The notes beneath the pieces are model-generated. The model ran no database searches. It was given only the letters and a program-made list of their open reading frames with translations, and was not told where the DNA came from. The position numbers were made by a program, and so were the translations under genes. Positions 9,659 through 17,855 of a stretch of 64,000 bases of DNA are shown piece after piece; within the stretch, counting starts at the first letter, position 1, and the number at the start of each line of letters is the position of its first letter. This stretch comes from Mycolicibacterium peregrinum. Lineage in GTDB: Bacteria; Actinomycetota; Actinomycetes; Mycobacteriales; Mycobacteriaceae. The stretch is taken from contig NZ_LZSY01000107.1 of the NCBI RefSeq assembly GCF_001665625.1, forward strand, positions 1 through 64,000, written 5' to 3'.

Positions 9659-11926
9659 ATGCCGCGCCCGGTGCTGTCCACGTATCGGCTCCAGATGCGC
9701 GGGGACTGCTGCACATTCGACGATGCGGTGAACCTGCTCGACTACCTCGACCGTCTCGGTGTGTCACACCTCTATCTCTCGCCGATCCTGTCGGCCGCAC
9801 AGGGATCGACCCATGGATACGATGTCACCGATCCCACCACGGTGTCGACCGCACTTGGTGGATCCAAAGGTCTACAGCGCCTGTCGGAAGCGGCCCGATC
9901 CCGCGGCATGGGGCTGATCGTTGACATCGTGCCCAACCACGTCGGTGTTGCCCATCCCGAGCAGAACCCGTGGTGGTGGGACCTACTTCGGCACGGCCGA
10001 GATTCCGCTTACGCCGGCTACTTCGACATCGACTGGGATCTCGATGCCGGCCGGATCGTGTTGCCGGTCCTGGGTTCCGATGACGACGTCGCCGACCTCG
10101 TGGTCGACGGCGACGTGCTGCGCCTGGGCGATCTGGTCTTCCCCATCGCACCGGGGACCGGCGCGGGTACCGGCAGCGAAGTGCACGATCGCCAGCACTA
10201 CCGGCTGACCGGTTGGCGCAGCGGAATCTGCGGCTACCGGCGCTTCTTCTCGATCACGTCTCTGGCCGCACTGCGCCAGGAAGACCGTGCCGTTTTCGAC
10301 GCCAGCCATGTGGAGGTCAAACGCTGGTTCGACGAAGGATTGGTGGATGGTCTGCGTATCGACCATCCGGACGGATTGTCTGATCCCGCAGGCTATCTGC
10401 GGTGGTTGCGTGAGCTCACCGGCCCCGACGCGTGGATCGTGGTCGAGAAGATCCTGGCCGCCGACGAAAGCCTCGATGCATCGCTCCCGGTTAACGGCAC
10501 CACCGGGTACGACACGTTGCGTGAGATCGGCGGACTGTTCGTCGACCCGGCCGCCGAGAGCCCGCTCACCGCGGTGAGTGGCGATCCGGATCCCGAGGCC
10601 GAATCGACGCTCAAGAGGGCTGCTGTGGCCGAGACCCTCGCCAGCGAGTTGGGCCGACTGTGCCGATCCGTCACGGCGGTGACCGGGCAGCACGACCCCC
10701 GACTGCCTGCGGCGCTGGCCACACTGATCAGCAGGATCGGCGTGTACCGCAGTGATTATCCGGCACTGGGCACGATCCTCCCGGTGGCGATACAGGAGTC
10801 TGCCTGCGCCGCACCCGAACTCACCGAAGCGTTGACCGCCATCTCGGTAGCCATGTCCCGCAGCGGCGAGGTGGTCTCCCGGTTCAACCAACTGTGTGGC
10901 GCCGCGACCGCCAAGGCCGTCGAAGACTGCCTGTTCTACCGCGAGGCGCGTCTCGTGTCGCTCAACGAGGTCGGCGGCGCACCGGAGTTGTTCGGGGTCA
11001 CGGCGGCTGAGTTCCATCAGCGGGCGACGGCGCGAATGTGTGCCTGGCCGGCCACGATGACCGCATTGTCGACCCACGACACCAAGCGCGGCGAGGATGT
11101 CCGCGCCCGCATCGGCCTGCTGTCCCAGGTGCCCGAGACGTGGGCAGATTCGGTCGAGCGGTGGATTGCAACGTCTACTCCCCCCGACCGTGACACCGCA
11201 CTGTTCCTGTGGCAGAACATCTTCGGCGTCTGGCCGGTCGACGGCGCCGTGACCGACGAGCTTCGCTCCCGGCTGCACGGCTACGCCGAGAAGGCGATCC
11301 GGGAGGGCGCCACCAGGACGTCTTGGCACGACCCCGACGTGGATTTCGAGAACGAGGTACACGCTTGGCTGGACCGCGTGCTCGACGGGCCGGTCGCAGC
11401 CGAACTGACGGCATTGGTGAGCCGACTCGAAGCCCATGCCCGCAACGACATCCTTGGCCAGAAACTCATTCAGCTCACGGCACCCGGCATCCCCGACGTC
11501 TACCAGGGCACCGAGACGACCGAGGACAGCCTGGTCGATCCGGACAACCGGCGCCCGGTCGACCATGCGGCACTGCGCGGAGCTGCGGAGCGCGGCGACG
11601 ACGACAAGCTGCGCGTGACCATGGCCGCCCTGGCGCTCCGCCGGGCCCGGCCCGAGACATTCCTGGCCGGCGCCTACGCCCCGCTGCCGGCGACCGGCAG
11701 TGCCGCGAGACACTTGGTGGCGTTTCTGCGAGGTCAGGATGTGGTGGTGGCCGCCTGTCGATGGACCGTGGCGCTGGCCGAAACCGGCTGGGAAGACACA
11801 ATATTGCCGCTGCCCGTGGGCCAGTGGCTGGATCGACTGAGCGGGCGTCAGTGGGCTGGGTCGGTCCCGCTGACCGAGCTGCTCGCCGATTCGCCGGTGG
11901 CGCTGCTGGAGCGTACCGATGACTGA
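9659..11926 (+). CDS. treY: Maltooligosyl trehalose synthase
   Basis: 755 aa. GH13 enzyme that isomerises the reducing-end alpha-1,4 bond of maltodextrin to an alpha,alpha-1,1 bond, producing maltooligosyltrehalose in the cytoplasm. Motifs: STYRLQMRGDCCTFDDA at the N-terminus, DIVPNHVGVA, nucleophile Asp in VDGLRIDHPDGL, acid/base Glu in WIVVEKIL, and STHDTKRGEDVRAR. Start ATG is 1 nt after the treX stop; the 3' end overlaps treZ by 8 nt. Length is normal for the family. Confidence 0.95.
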   Translation: MPRPVLSTYRLQMRGDCCTFDDAVNLLDYLDRLGVSHLYLSPILSAAQGSTHGYDVTDPTTVSTALGGSKGLQRLSEAARSRGMGLIVDIVPNHVGVAHPEQNPWWWDLLRHGRDSAYAGYFDIDWDLDAGRIVLPVLGSDDDVADLVVDGDVLRLGDLVFPIAPGTGAGTGSEVHDRQHYRLTGWRSGICGYRRFFSITSLAALRQEDRAVFDASHVEVKRWFDEGLVDGLRIDHPDGLSDPAGYLRWLRELTGPDAWIVVEKILAADESLDASLPVNGTTGYDTLREIGGLFVDPAAESPLTAVSGDPDPEAESTLKRAAVAETLASELGRLCRSVTAVTGQHDPRLPAALATLISRIGVYRSDYPALGTILPVAIQESACAAPELTEALTAISVAMSRSGEVVSRFNQLCGAATAKAVEDCLFYREARLVSLNEVGGAPELFGVTAAEFHQRATARMCAWPATMTALSTHDTKRGEDVRARIGLLSQVPETWADSVERWIATSTPPDRDTALFLWQNIFGVWPVDGAVTDELRSRLHGYAEKAIREGATRTSWHDPDVDFENEVHAWLDRVLDGPVAAELTALVSRLEAHARNDILGQKLIQLTAPGIPDVYQGTETTEDSLVDPDNRRPVDHAALRGAAERGDDDKLRVTMAALALRRARPETFLAGAYAPLPATGSAARHLVAFLRGQDVVVAACRWTVALAETGWEDTILPLPVGQWLDRLSGRQWAGSVPLTELLADSPVALLERTDD

Positions 11927-13652
11927 ATTCACCGTGTGGGCACCGGCCCCCGACCGCGTGCGGGTCGACGTCGACGGAACGCTGCACGACATGGTGCGCT
12001 CCGAAGACGGCTGGTGGCGTGCCGAGGTCGCCAGCCGTAGCGACGCCCGATACGGGTTCGTTCTCGACGACGATCCGACAGTGCTGCCCGATCCTCGCTC
12101 AGCGCGCCAACCCGACGGTGTACATGAACGCTCCCAGCTGTGGCAGCCCGCGCCCGATGCCTGGACCGACAGCGGCTGGGCGGGCCGCTCGATCAGCGGC
12201 GCGGTGATCTACGAACTTCATGTCGGAACCTTCACTCCCGAGGGCACATTCGATTCCGCCATCCACAAGCTCGACCACCTGTTGGATCTCGGTGTCGATT
12301 TCGTGGAGTTGATGCCGGTCAATGCCTTCAACGGCACCCATGGGTGGGGCTACGACGGCGTGCTCTGGTACGCAGTGCACGAGCCCTACGGCGGTCCCGA
12401 CGGACTGATCCGGCTCATCGATGCCTGCCATGGGCGTGGTCTCGGTGTACTGATCGACGCGGTGTTCAACCATCTCGGCCCCTCGGGCAATTACCTTCCG
12501 CGGTTCGGCCCCTACCTGTCATCCGGCCACAACCCGTGGGGCAGTTCGATCAACCTGTCCGATGCCGACGCCGACGAGGTGCGCACTTACATCATCGATT
12601 GCGCGCTGCGCTGGATGCGCGACTTCCACGCCGACGGCCTACGCCTGGATGCAGTGCACGCACTGGTGGACCACACCGCAATCCATCTGCTCGAGGAACT
12701 GGCGACCGACACCGACGCCCTGGCCGGGGAACTCGGGCGACCGCTGTCGCTGATCGCCGAAAGCGACCTCAACGATCCGCGGCTGATCACTCCTCGCGAC
12801 CGCGGCGGGTACGGGCTCGCCGCACAGTGGGACGACGATATCCACCACGCCATCCACGCCGCGGTGTCCGGCGAAAGGCAGGGCTACTACGCGGATTTCG
12901 GATCGTTGGCGACGTTGGCGCAGACGTTGAAGCACGGCTACTTTCATGCCGGCACCTATTCGTCGTTCCGGCACCGCAGGCACGGTCGGCCATTGGACAC
13001 CGCCACGATTCCGGGTACTCGGCTGCTGGCCTACACCCTCACCCACGACCAGGTCGGCAACCGCGCCGTCGGCGACCGGCCGTCACAGTTGCTGACCTTC
13101 GGCCAGCTGGCGGTCAAGGCCGCGTTGGCACTCGGATCTCCTTACACGGCGATGCTTTTCATGGGTGAGGAATGGGGATCCTCCTCGCCGTTCCAGTTCT
13201 TCAGTTCACACCCCGAGCCGGACCTTGCCCGCGCCACTGCCGAGGGGCGCAAAGCCGAGTTCGCCGAGCATGGCTGGGACGCCGACGAGATTCCCGATCC
13301 GCAGGACCCGGCGACCTTCCAGCGCTCCAAACTGAACTGGGGCGAGGTCACCGAGGGTGATCATGATCGGCTGCACCGCACGTATCACGCCCTGATCGCG
13401 TTGCGGCGCAGCGAACCCGACCTCGCAGATCCGTGGCTCGACCACATGTCCATCGACTTCGACGAAGAGCAGCGCTGGATTCTGCTGCATCGAGGGGCCG
13501 TGTCGATCGCCTGCAACCTGGGCACCGAGGCGGTGACGGTTCCCGTTTCCGGCGAGCTGCTCCTGGCGTGGGAAACCCCCGACATCCGCGCCGAATCCAT
13601 GGTGTTGGCCGGCCACTCATTCGCCGTCCTGCGTAGCAAGCGCGATCAGTGA
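11919..13652 (+). CDS. treZ: Maltooligosyl trehalose trehalohydrolase
   Basis: 577 aa. GH13 enzyme that releases free trehalose from maltooligosyltrehalose, the last step of the TreXYZ route. N-terminal CBM48-like domain (FTVWAPAPDRVRVDVDG), then DAVFNHLGPSG, nucleophile Asp in GLRLDAVHALVDH, acid/base Glu in LIAESDLNDPR and LTHDQVGNRA. Overlaps treY by 8 nt. Its last 7 nt overlap tail-to-tail with the HxlR gene on the other strand. Trehalose made here is both a stress solute and the sugar core of the acyltrehaloses that the lipid locus at 40-56 kb is predicted to make. Confidence 0.95.
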   Translation: MTEFTVWAPAPDRVRVDVDGTLHDMVRSEDGWWRAEVASRSDARYGFVLDDDPTVLPDPRSARQPDGVHERSQLWQPAPDAWTDSGWAGRSISGAVIYELHVGTFTPEGTFDSAIHKLDHLLDLGVDFVELMPVNAFNGTHGWGYDGVLWYAVHEPYGGPDGLIRLIDACHGRGLGVLIDAVFNHLGPSGNYLPRFGPYLSSGHNPWGSSINLSDADADEVRTYIIDCALRWMRDFHADGLRLDAVHALVDHTAIHLLEELATDTDALAGELGRPLSLIAESDLNDPRLITPRDRGGYGLAAQWDDDIHHAIHAAVSGERQGYYADFGSLATLAQTLKHGYFHAGTYSSFRHRRHGRPLDTATIPGTRLLAYTLTHDQVGNRAVGDRPSQLLTFGQLAVKAALALGSPYTAMLFMGEEWGSSSPFQFFSSHPEPDLARATAEGRKAEFAEHGWDADEIPDPQDPATFQRSKLNWGEVTEGDHDRLHRTYHALIALRRSEPDLADPWLDHMSIDFDEEQRWILLHRGAVSIACNLGTEAVTVPVSGELLLAWETPDIRAESMVLAGHSFAVLRSKRDQ

Positions 13653-14104
13653 ACCTTTCGCACGGACGTGCCGTCGAGGTCCACGACGGCACCGCGCGAG
13701 TTCGTCGGCCGTAGTTCCGAAAGTCGATCACCGCTCGTGTCGACGAGCACCGAGTGCGTCTCGCCAAATGCGAACGCATGCCGCTCACCCCACTGGCGCA
13801 GCGCCACCACCACCGTGAAGAGGTCACGACCGGTCTGGGTGAGGGTGTACACCTGCCGCCGGCCCGACGCGGCCGTCTCCCGGTCGAGAATGCCGCGGTC
13901 GACCAATCGGCGCAGGCGGTCGGTCAGGATGTTGCGCGCGATGCCGGTCCGCTGCTGAAAATCGGTGAAGGCGCGGGCTCCGTCCATGGCGTCACGCACG
14001 ATCAACAGGCTCCAGCGATCCCCCACCAGGTCGAGGGTGCGCGCCACCGGACATGCGGGATCGGTCCAGGTCACGTCATCGCTGTACGGCATCGCCTCGC
14101 CCAT
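13646..14104 (-). CDS. HxlR-family winged-helix transcriptional regulator
   Basis: 152 aa from ATG 14104, which has a strong Shine-Dalgarno (GGGGGAG). The HxlR signature is clear: CPVARTLDLVGDRWSLLIVRDAM, then RAFTDFQQRTGIARNILTDRLRRL (recognition helix) and the wing YTLTQTGRDL. The cysteine in DPACPVA is the position that is redox or aldehyde sensitive in several HxlR proteins. It is divergent from an MFS transporter with an 82-bp shared promoter region containing a palindrome (14158-14172), so it probably regulates that transporter and itself. The ligand is not predictable. Confidence 0.85.
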   Translation of the reverse strand: MGEAMPYSDDVTWTDPACPVARTLDLVGDRWSLLIVRDAMDGARAFTDFQQRTGIARNILTDRLRRLVDRGILDRETAASGRRQVYTLTQTGRDLFTVVVALRQWGERHAFAFGETHSVLVDTSGDRLSELRPTNSRGAVVDLDGTSVRKVH

Positions 14105-14157
14105 CGCTCCCCCTGAAGAGTTGCTGAATGAAACTATTCTGCCGTAGCGTCGGTTCA

Positions 14158-14172
14158 GTTGCAATATGCAAC
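14158..14172. promoter_or_regulatory. Palindrome in the HxlR/MFS divergent promoter region
   Basis: GTTGCA-ATA-TGCAAC is a perfect 6-bp inverted repeat with a 3-bp centre, located just upstream of the MFS Shine-Dalgarno (GGAGGG, 14178-14183). It is the best candidate operator for the adjacent HxlR regulator; this is inferred from position and symmetry only. Confidence 0.5.
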
Positions 14173-14186
14173 CAATTGGAGGGTAG

Positions 14187-15302
14187 ATGAAACCGACCGT
14201 CGGCCTGAAGATGCTTCTCGCCACCGTGTGCGCAGTGGCCGTGGCAACGATCTATGCGGCACAGCCGGTGCTGACCCTGATCGGCCACGACCTGGGCGTG
14301 CCCGATGCCGAGCTGGGATCGATCGTCACCGCCGGACAACTGGGTTATCTGGTGGGACTGTTCGCCCTCGTCCCGCTCGGCGACATGGTCGATCGCCGCC
14401 GGCTCATCAGCGGGCACCTGGTGTTGGCCGCAGTGGGCGTAACACTGGCCGCGACGGCCGCACAGTCCTGGCTACTGCTAGCCGGCCTGGCGGTGGCCGG
14501 CCTGTTCGCGGTAGTCGTTCAGACCACGGTCGCCTACGCTGCGGCTCTGTCCACACCCGAACAACGCGGCCGAACCCTCGGCGTGGTGACCTCCGGAGTC
14601 GTCATTGGCATCCTCGGATCCCGCGTGGCGGCGGGAGGAGCCGCAGCACGAGACATGCCAGCGTCAGCAACAGCACCGCCAGACCCGCCCCGTGCGCACA
14701 CCACCTACGTCGAGGTGCTGGCGTCGTTGGGCCGACTGTTCGGTGACCGCCTGTTCGTCTCGCGCGGGGTGATCGCGTTCTTTCTGTTCGCCTCGTTCGG
14801 AACGCTGTGGAGCGGCCTGGCGCTGCCACTGGCGGCGGATCCGTGGCATCTGAGCACAGCTCAGATCGGACTCTTCGGAATCGCCGGCCTCGCAGGCGCA
14901 CTCGGCGCCGCCCGGGCCGGACACTGGGCTGACGCCGGGTTCGCAAGTACGGTCACCGGCGGGGCGCTCGCATTACTGGCCGTATCGTGGCTGGCCATCG
15001 GGCACGTGTCATGGTCGCTGCTGCCGATCGTCGTCGGTGTCCTCGTGCTCGACTTCGCGGTGCAAGCTGTCCATGTGAGCAATCAGCACCTGCTGACCAC
15101 TGCCCACCCGCACCGCACCAGCAGCGTCATCGGCGGCTATATGTTCTTCTACTCACTCGGCTCAGCCCTGGGTGCGACCGCCACGACCGCCGCGTTCTCG
15201 GCTGCAGGCTGGACCGCCTCGGCGCTCCTCGGCGCCGCCTTCGCCGGCTGCGCCCTCGTCACGTGGGCGGTCAGCGGACCGGCGCACCGAACGCCACGAT
15301 GA
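14187..15302 (+). CDS. MFS transporter with an apparently inverted TM6 segment
   Basis: 371 aa. Looks like a drug- or arabinose-efflux-type MFS permease: the first five helices (from MLLATVCAVAVATIYAAQPVL), the signature GDMVDRRRL in loop 2-3, and helices 7-12 are all intact. Between VVTSGVVIGIL and YVEVLASLGRLF, where the sixth helix should lie, the frame instead encodes a hydrophilic Ala/Pro/Arg stretch. The opposite strand of the same DNA (about 14615-14705) encodes a typical TM6 plus exit loop (GLAVLLLTLACLVLRLLPPP). The reading frame is preserved, but the encoded protein would have only 11 helices and a flipped C-terminal half, so it is probably not functional as written. Ends 32 nt inside the DUF2182 gene on the other strand. 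Confidence 0.8.
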   Translation: MKPTVGLKMLLATVCAVAVATIYAAQPVLTLIGHDLGVPDAELGSIVTAGQLGYLVGLFALVPLGDMVDRRRLISGHLVLAAVGVTLAATAAQSWLLLAGLAVAGLFAVVVQTTVAYAAALSTPEQRGRTLGVVTSGVVIGILGSRVAAGGAAARDMPASATAPPDPPRAHTTYVEVLASLGRLFGDRLFVSRGVIAFFLFASFGTLWSGLALPLAADPWHLSTAQIGLFGIAGLAGALGAARAGHWADAGFASTVTGGALALLAVSWLAIGHVSWSLLPIVVGVLVLDFAVQAVHVSNQHLLTTAHPHRTSSVIGGYMFFYSLGSALGATATTAAFSAAGWTASALLGAAFAGCALVTWAVSGPAHRTPR

Positions 15303-16089
15303 CGGCGACCAGTGCCAGAACTGCCGCGAACACCGGCAGATGGTCCACGGCTTTCGTGACCAACTTCTCCCCCGCCGCGACTCCGAAGAGGACCACCATC
15401 AGCCACAGTGCGTGCGGAGCCAACGCCATGGGCAGCATCATCGGGCCGCAGGCGCCCACACAGCGCAGCCCGTTACGCAGGCCCTCGCCGACGCATGCCC
15501 GGTCCGCTCGCCGGCCGTCCGCAGGCAGCGCCTGTACCCGATGACACGCCCGCAGGAACAACCGCTTCCGGCGGGTCAGTTCCCAGGCTGCCGCGCCCGC
15601 GAGCAGACCCGAGACCACCGGAACACCAACTGTTTTCACACCGATCGACCAGACAATGGCCAGCGCTGCGGCACCGAACACCGACCACACTGCGAGATAA
15701 CCGAGTACGAACAACACTTGGCTGCGGTGCCGCCGATTCCACCTGCCGTTCATCGATATCGACCGCACGGCGGGCAGCGTCGTGGGCAGCATCATCGCCG
15801 CGGCCATGACCACCCACATTCCCAGCGAGGCAGGAAATTCGGGCACACCGGGACCCATCGCCGCGCAGCGTTCTGCGACGACGCCCAACCCTGACGCCCC
15901 ATGGTGGTGGGCCGCAGCGTGAGGCACTGCCGAACAGTGATGGGCGCCAACGTGACCCGGAATCATCACGTGCAGTACCGTCACCGCCGACCAGGCAGCC
16001 ACCGAAACCGTGAGCACGGATAACTCCGGATGCCGCCACCACAACCGTCGCCAGGGCGATGGCCGCGCCGGTGCTGCAGCCAGAGTCAT
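15271..16089 (-). CDS. DUF2182 family predicted metal-binding integral membrane protein
   Basis: 272 aa with about six membrane helices. The features I associate with DUF2182 are present: AAAMMLPTTLPAV in the second helix and a Cys-containing helix GLRCVGACGPMMLPM near residue 210. The first periplasmic loop (residues 43-70) is rich in His (GAHHC, HAAAHHHG), which suggests metal capture. The start ATG overlaps the tyrosinase stop by 4 nt (ATGA), so the two proteins are translationally coupled. A copper-supply role for the tyrosinase is an attractive inference, not known. Overlaps the MFS gene tail-to-tail by 32 nt. Confidence 0.75.
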   Translation of the reverse strand: MTLAAAPARPSPWRRLWWRHPELSVLTVSVAAWSAVTVLHVMIPGHVGAHHCSAVPHAAAHHHGASGLGVVAERCAAMGPGVPEFPASLGMWVVMAAAMMLPTTLPAVRSISMNGRWNRRHRSQVLFVLGYLAVWSVFGAAALAIVWSIGVKTVGVPVVSGLLAGAAAWELTRRKRLFLRACHRVQALPADGRRADRACVGEGLRNGLRCVGACGPMMLPMALAPHALWLMVVLFGVAAGEKLVTKAVDHLPVFAAVLALVAVIVAFGAPVR

Positions 16090-17555
16090 TGCAGGAAGAC
16101 ACTCACGCGCCCGACGCGCGCCTGTCCCGGCTCCTGCGGTGCCGAGGCCTGAGCCCCCGGTAGCCGGATGGGATGAGCGGCCGGCTCCACGTACTGCGGC
16201 ACGAAGGTGACGCTGACCTGGTCACTCCACCGCCCTTCGGCGGTGAACCGTTGATACAGACCGGTGATGTCGTAGGCGAGCCGCATCCCGCCGTGTTCAT
16301 TGTCGGGATTGATGGTTTCCTCGATCCCGAAAAATGCGGCGACACCGACGAAATGGTCATCATCGACAGTGGGTTCACCGCCGCCCACGTCGAGATACAC
16401 CTTGTAGGTGACGCCCACCGGCGCCGGGGACGTCACATCCTCGATCCGAAGGAAAGCGCGGGATACCGGGCTTTCCTCCTGGGCCAGAGGGCCCAGGGGT
16501 GGCGCGATGGCGAAGGTGACGTTCGTCGCCTCACCGGCGAGGGCGATCGCGCGATCCGATGCTCCGACGAGTTCCGGTGGGTTCTCGGGCGCAGGTGCGG
16601 TTGGCATGAGTGCCTCCAGTGCGACAGGGGCGGCGATGTCCTCATAGCTGTAGCTGAGCTGAGGGGCAGTTTCGAGCACCTCCTGAACCGTCTCGGTGAG
16701 CGTCGCCCGGTTCTCGTCATGGAAGTGGAAGGTCACACCGCTCAGCCAGGCGGCCTCCGTGGTGTTGGCGCGGTCCGGCATCGTCCGCCAGATCTCCCAG
16801 ATCCGGTCGATGTTGGCATGATGTAGCCAGAAGATGGGGTCCAGCGCCGCCGTGTTGAACGATCCCATCAGTCCACCCACACCCACGTGGACGGCACCGT
16901 GGGGCGTTCCTTCCAACGGTCCCATCGCCGCACCGGGGTCCTCGCCGGCATGACTGAATCCCGTACGCCCACCGGCGAACCCGCCGAACCCGGCGAAGTC
17001 GACGGGCGCCAGCGCACTCGTCAGGTCGACATCGGAGGCAGGCAGTGACGAGCCGTCGTTGAGGTTCCGTCCGGGCACCCACAGGGGATTCGGTGTCACC
17101 CCGTCCGGCAGGGTCGTATCGAGGAAGGCCTGCGGCAGCCGGCGGCGGTCCGGGTCGTCGCTGGTGTAGTTCCAGTAAGGCAGCGCCCAGGTCGACTTGG
17201 TCTGTTCATCGACGTCGTCGAGTTCCTGGATGGCCGACGTGACAATCCGCTCGAACCATTGCAGATACATCCGGTGCCAGGGCAGGAAGAACCAGCAGAA
17301 GTGCTGGCACTGATTGCGGAACCGGTCGGGCTTCACGGTGGTGCCGTGAATGTCAGACTGATACTGCCAACCGATCGGATCCAGCTGATCCGCATCTGTC
17401 CGGCCGATCAGCACCTGAACTGCGCGGGCGTAGGCGTAGATCGTCGGGTGCCAGTGATCGATGTGATCGAGCGTCCAGATGTTGCGCCGAACGCGGGTCG
17501 ATGCCGACTCCGCGACCGTGAGGGTGTCACCGGACTGCATGATGTGTTCGGCCAT
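16086..17555 (-). CDS. Tyrosinase (type 3 copper enzyme)
   Basis: 489 aa from ATG 17555, chosen for its Shine-Dalgarno (AAGGAAG) over an upstream in-frame ATG at 17705. The CuA site is QHFCWFFLPWHRMYLQWFE with an upstream His (DIHGTT); the Cys two residues after the CuA His is the one that forms a thioether bridge in fungal and molluscan enzymes. CuB is PHGAVHVGVGG followed by DPIFWLHHANIDRIW. A C-terminal domain of about 150 aa (TYKVYLDVGGGEP onward) resembles the C-terminal shielding domain of larger tyrosinases/polyphenol oxidases. It oxidises phenols or catechols to quinones. No signal peptide is visible. Operon with the DUF2182 membrane protein; divergent from the M4 peptidase. Confidence 0.9.
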   Translation of the reverse strand: MAEHIMQSGDTLTVAESASTRVRRNIWTLDHIDHWHPTIYAYARAVQVLIGRTDADQLDPIGWQYQSDIHGTTVKPDRFRNQCQHFCWFFLPWHRMYLQWFERIVTSAIQELDDVDEQTKSTWALPYWNYTSDDPDRRRLPQAFLDTTLPDGVTPNPLWVPGRNLNDGSSLPASDVDLTSALAPVDFAGFGGFAGGRTGFSHAGEDPGAAMGPLEGTPHGAVHVGVGGLMGSFNTAALDPIFWLHHANIDRIWEIWRTMPDRANTTEAAWLSGVTFHFHDENRATLTETVQEVLETAPQLSYSYEDIAAPVALEALMPTAPAPENPPELVGASDRAIALAGEATNVTFAIAPPLGPLAQEESPVSRAFLRIEDVTSPAPVGVTYKVYLDVGGGEPTVDDDHFVGVAAFFGIEETINPDNEHGGMRLAYDITGLYQRFTAEGRWSDQVSVTFVPQYVEPAAHPIRLPGAQASAPQEPGQARVGRVSVFLQ

Positions 17556-17855
17556 GGTCGGCTCTTCCTTGCTGCGGATCTCCAGTGGGGCGAATACCCA
17601 CGTCAGGACGGTAAGCGCCCGGAGGCAGGGGCGCGCGCGTACATCACTACCTGTGTTCGGCGTCGACGCCGGCAGCACGCGCATCGCGGTGGCCCGCACA
17701 CGCATCCAAGCTCCCGATCGCCGCGATATTCGAGTAGGCCACTACGCACGCATCTGCGCCGCACTCTGGCGCATGATCAGGCCGTGCCACGGCGCCGGCG
17801 CAGGCCGGTCCGCACCCGGGCAGCCCAACCCTCGGAGCAGGAGATGTGAGAACTC
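17556..17855. other. Divergent intergenic region between tyrosinase and M4 peptidase
   Basis: 300 bp without a credible gene. It must hold the promoters of both divergent genes. A purine-rich Shine-Dalgarno (GGAGATGTGAGA) precedes the peptidase ATG. I see no clear palindrome or RNA structure. Confidence 0.5.

Noticed and set aside
9983..11992. 669-codon reverse-strand open frame opposite treY
   Set aside because: Antisense shadow; treY motifs are intact on the plus strand and the reverse product has no recognisable domain.
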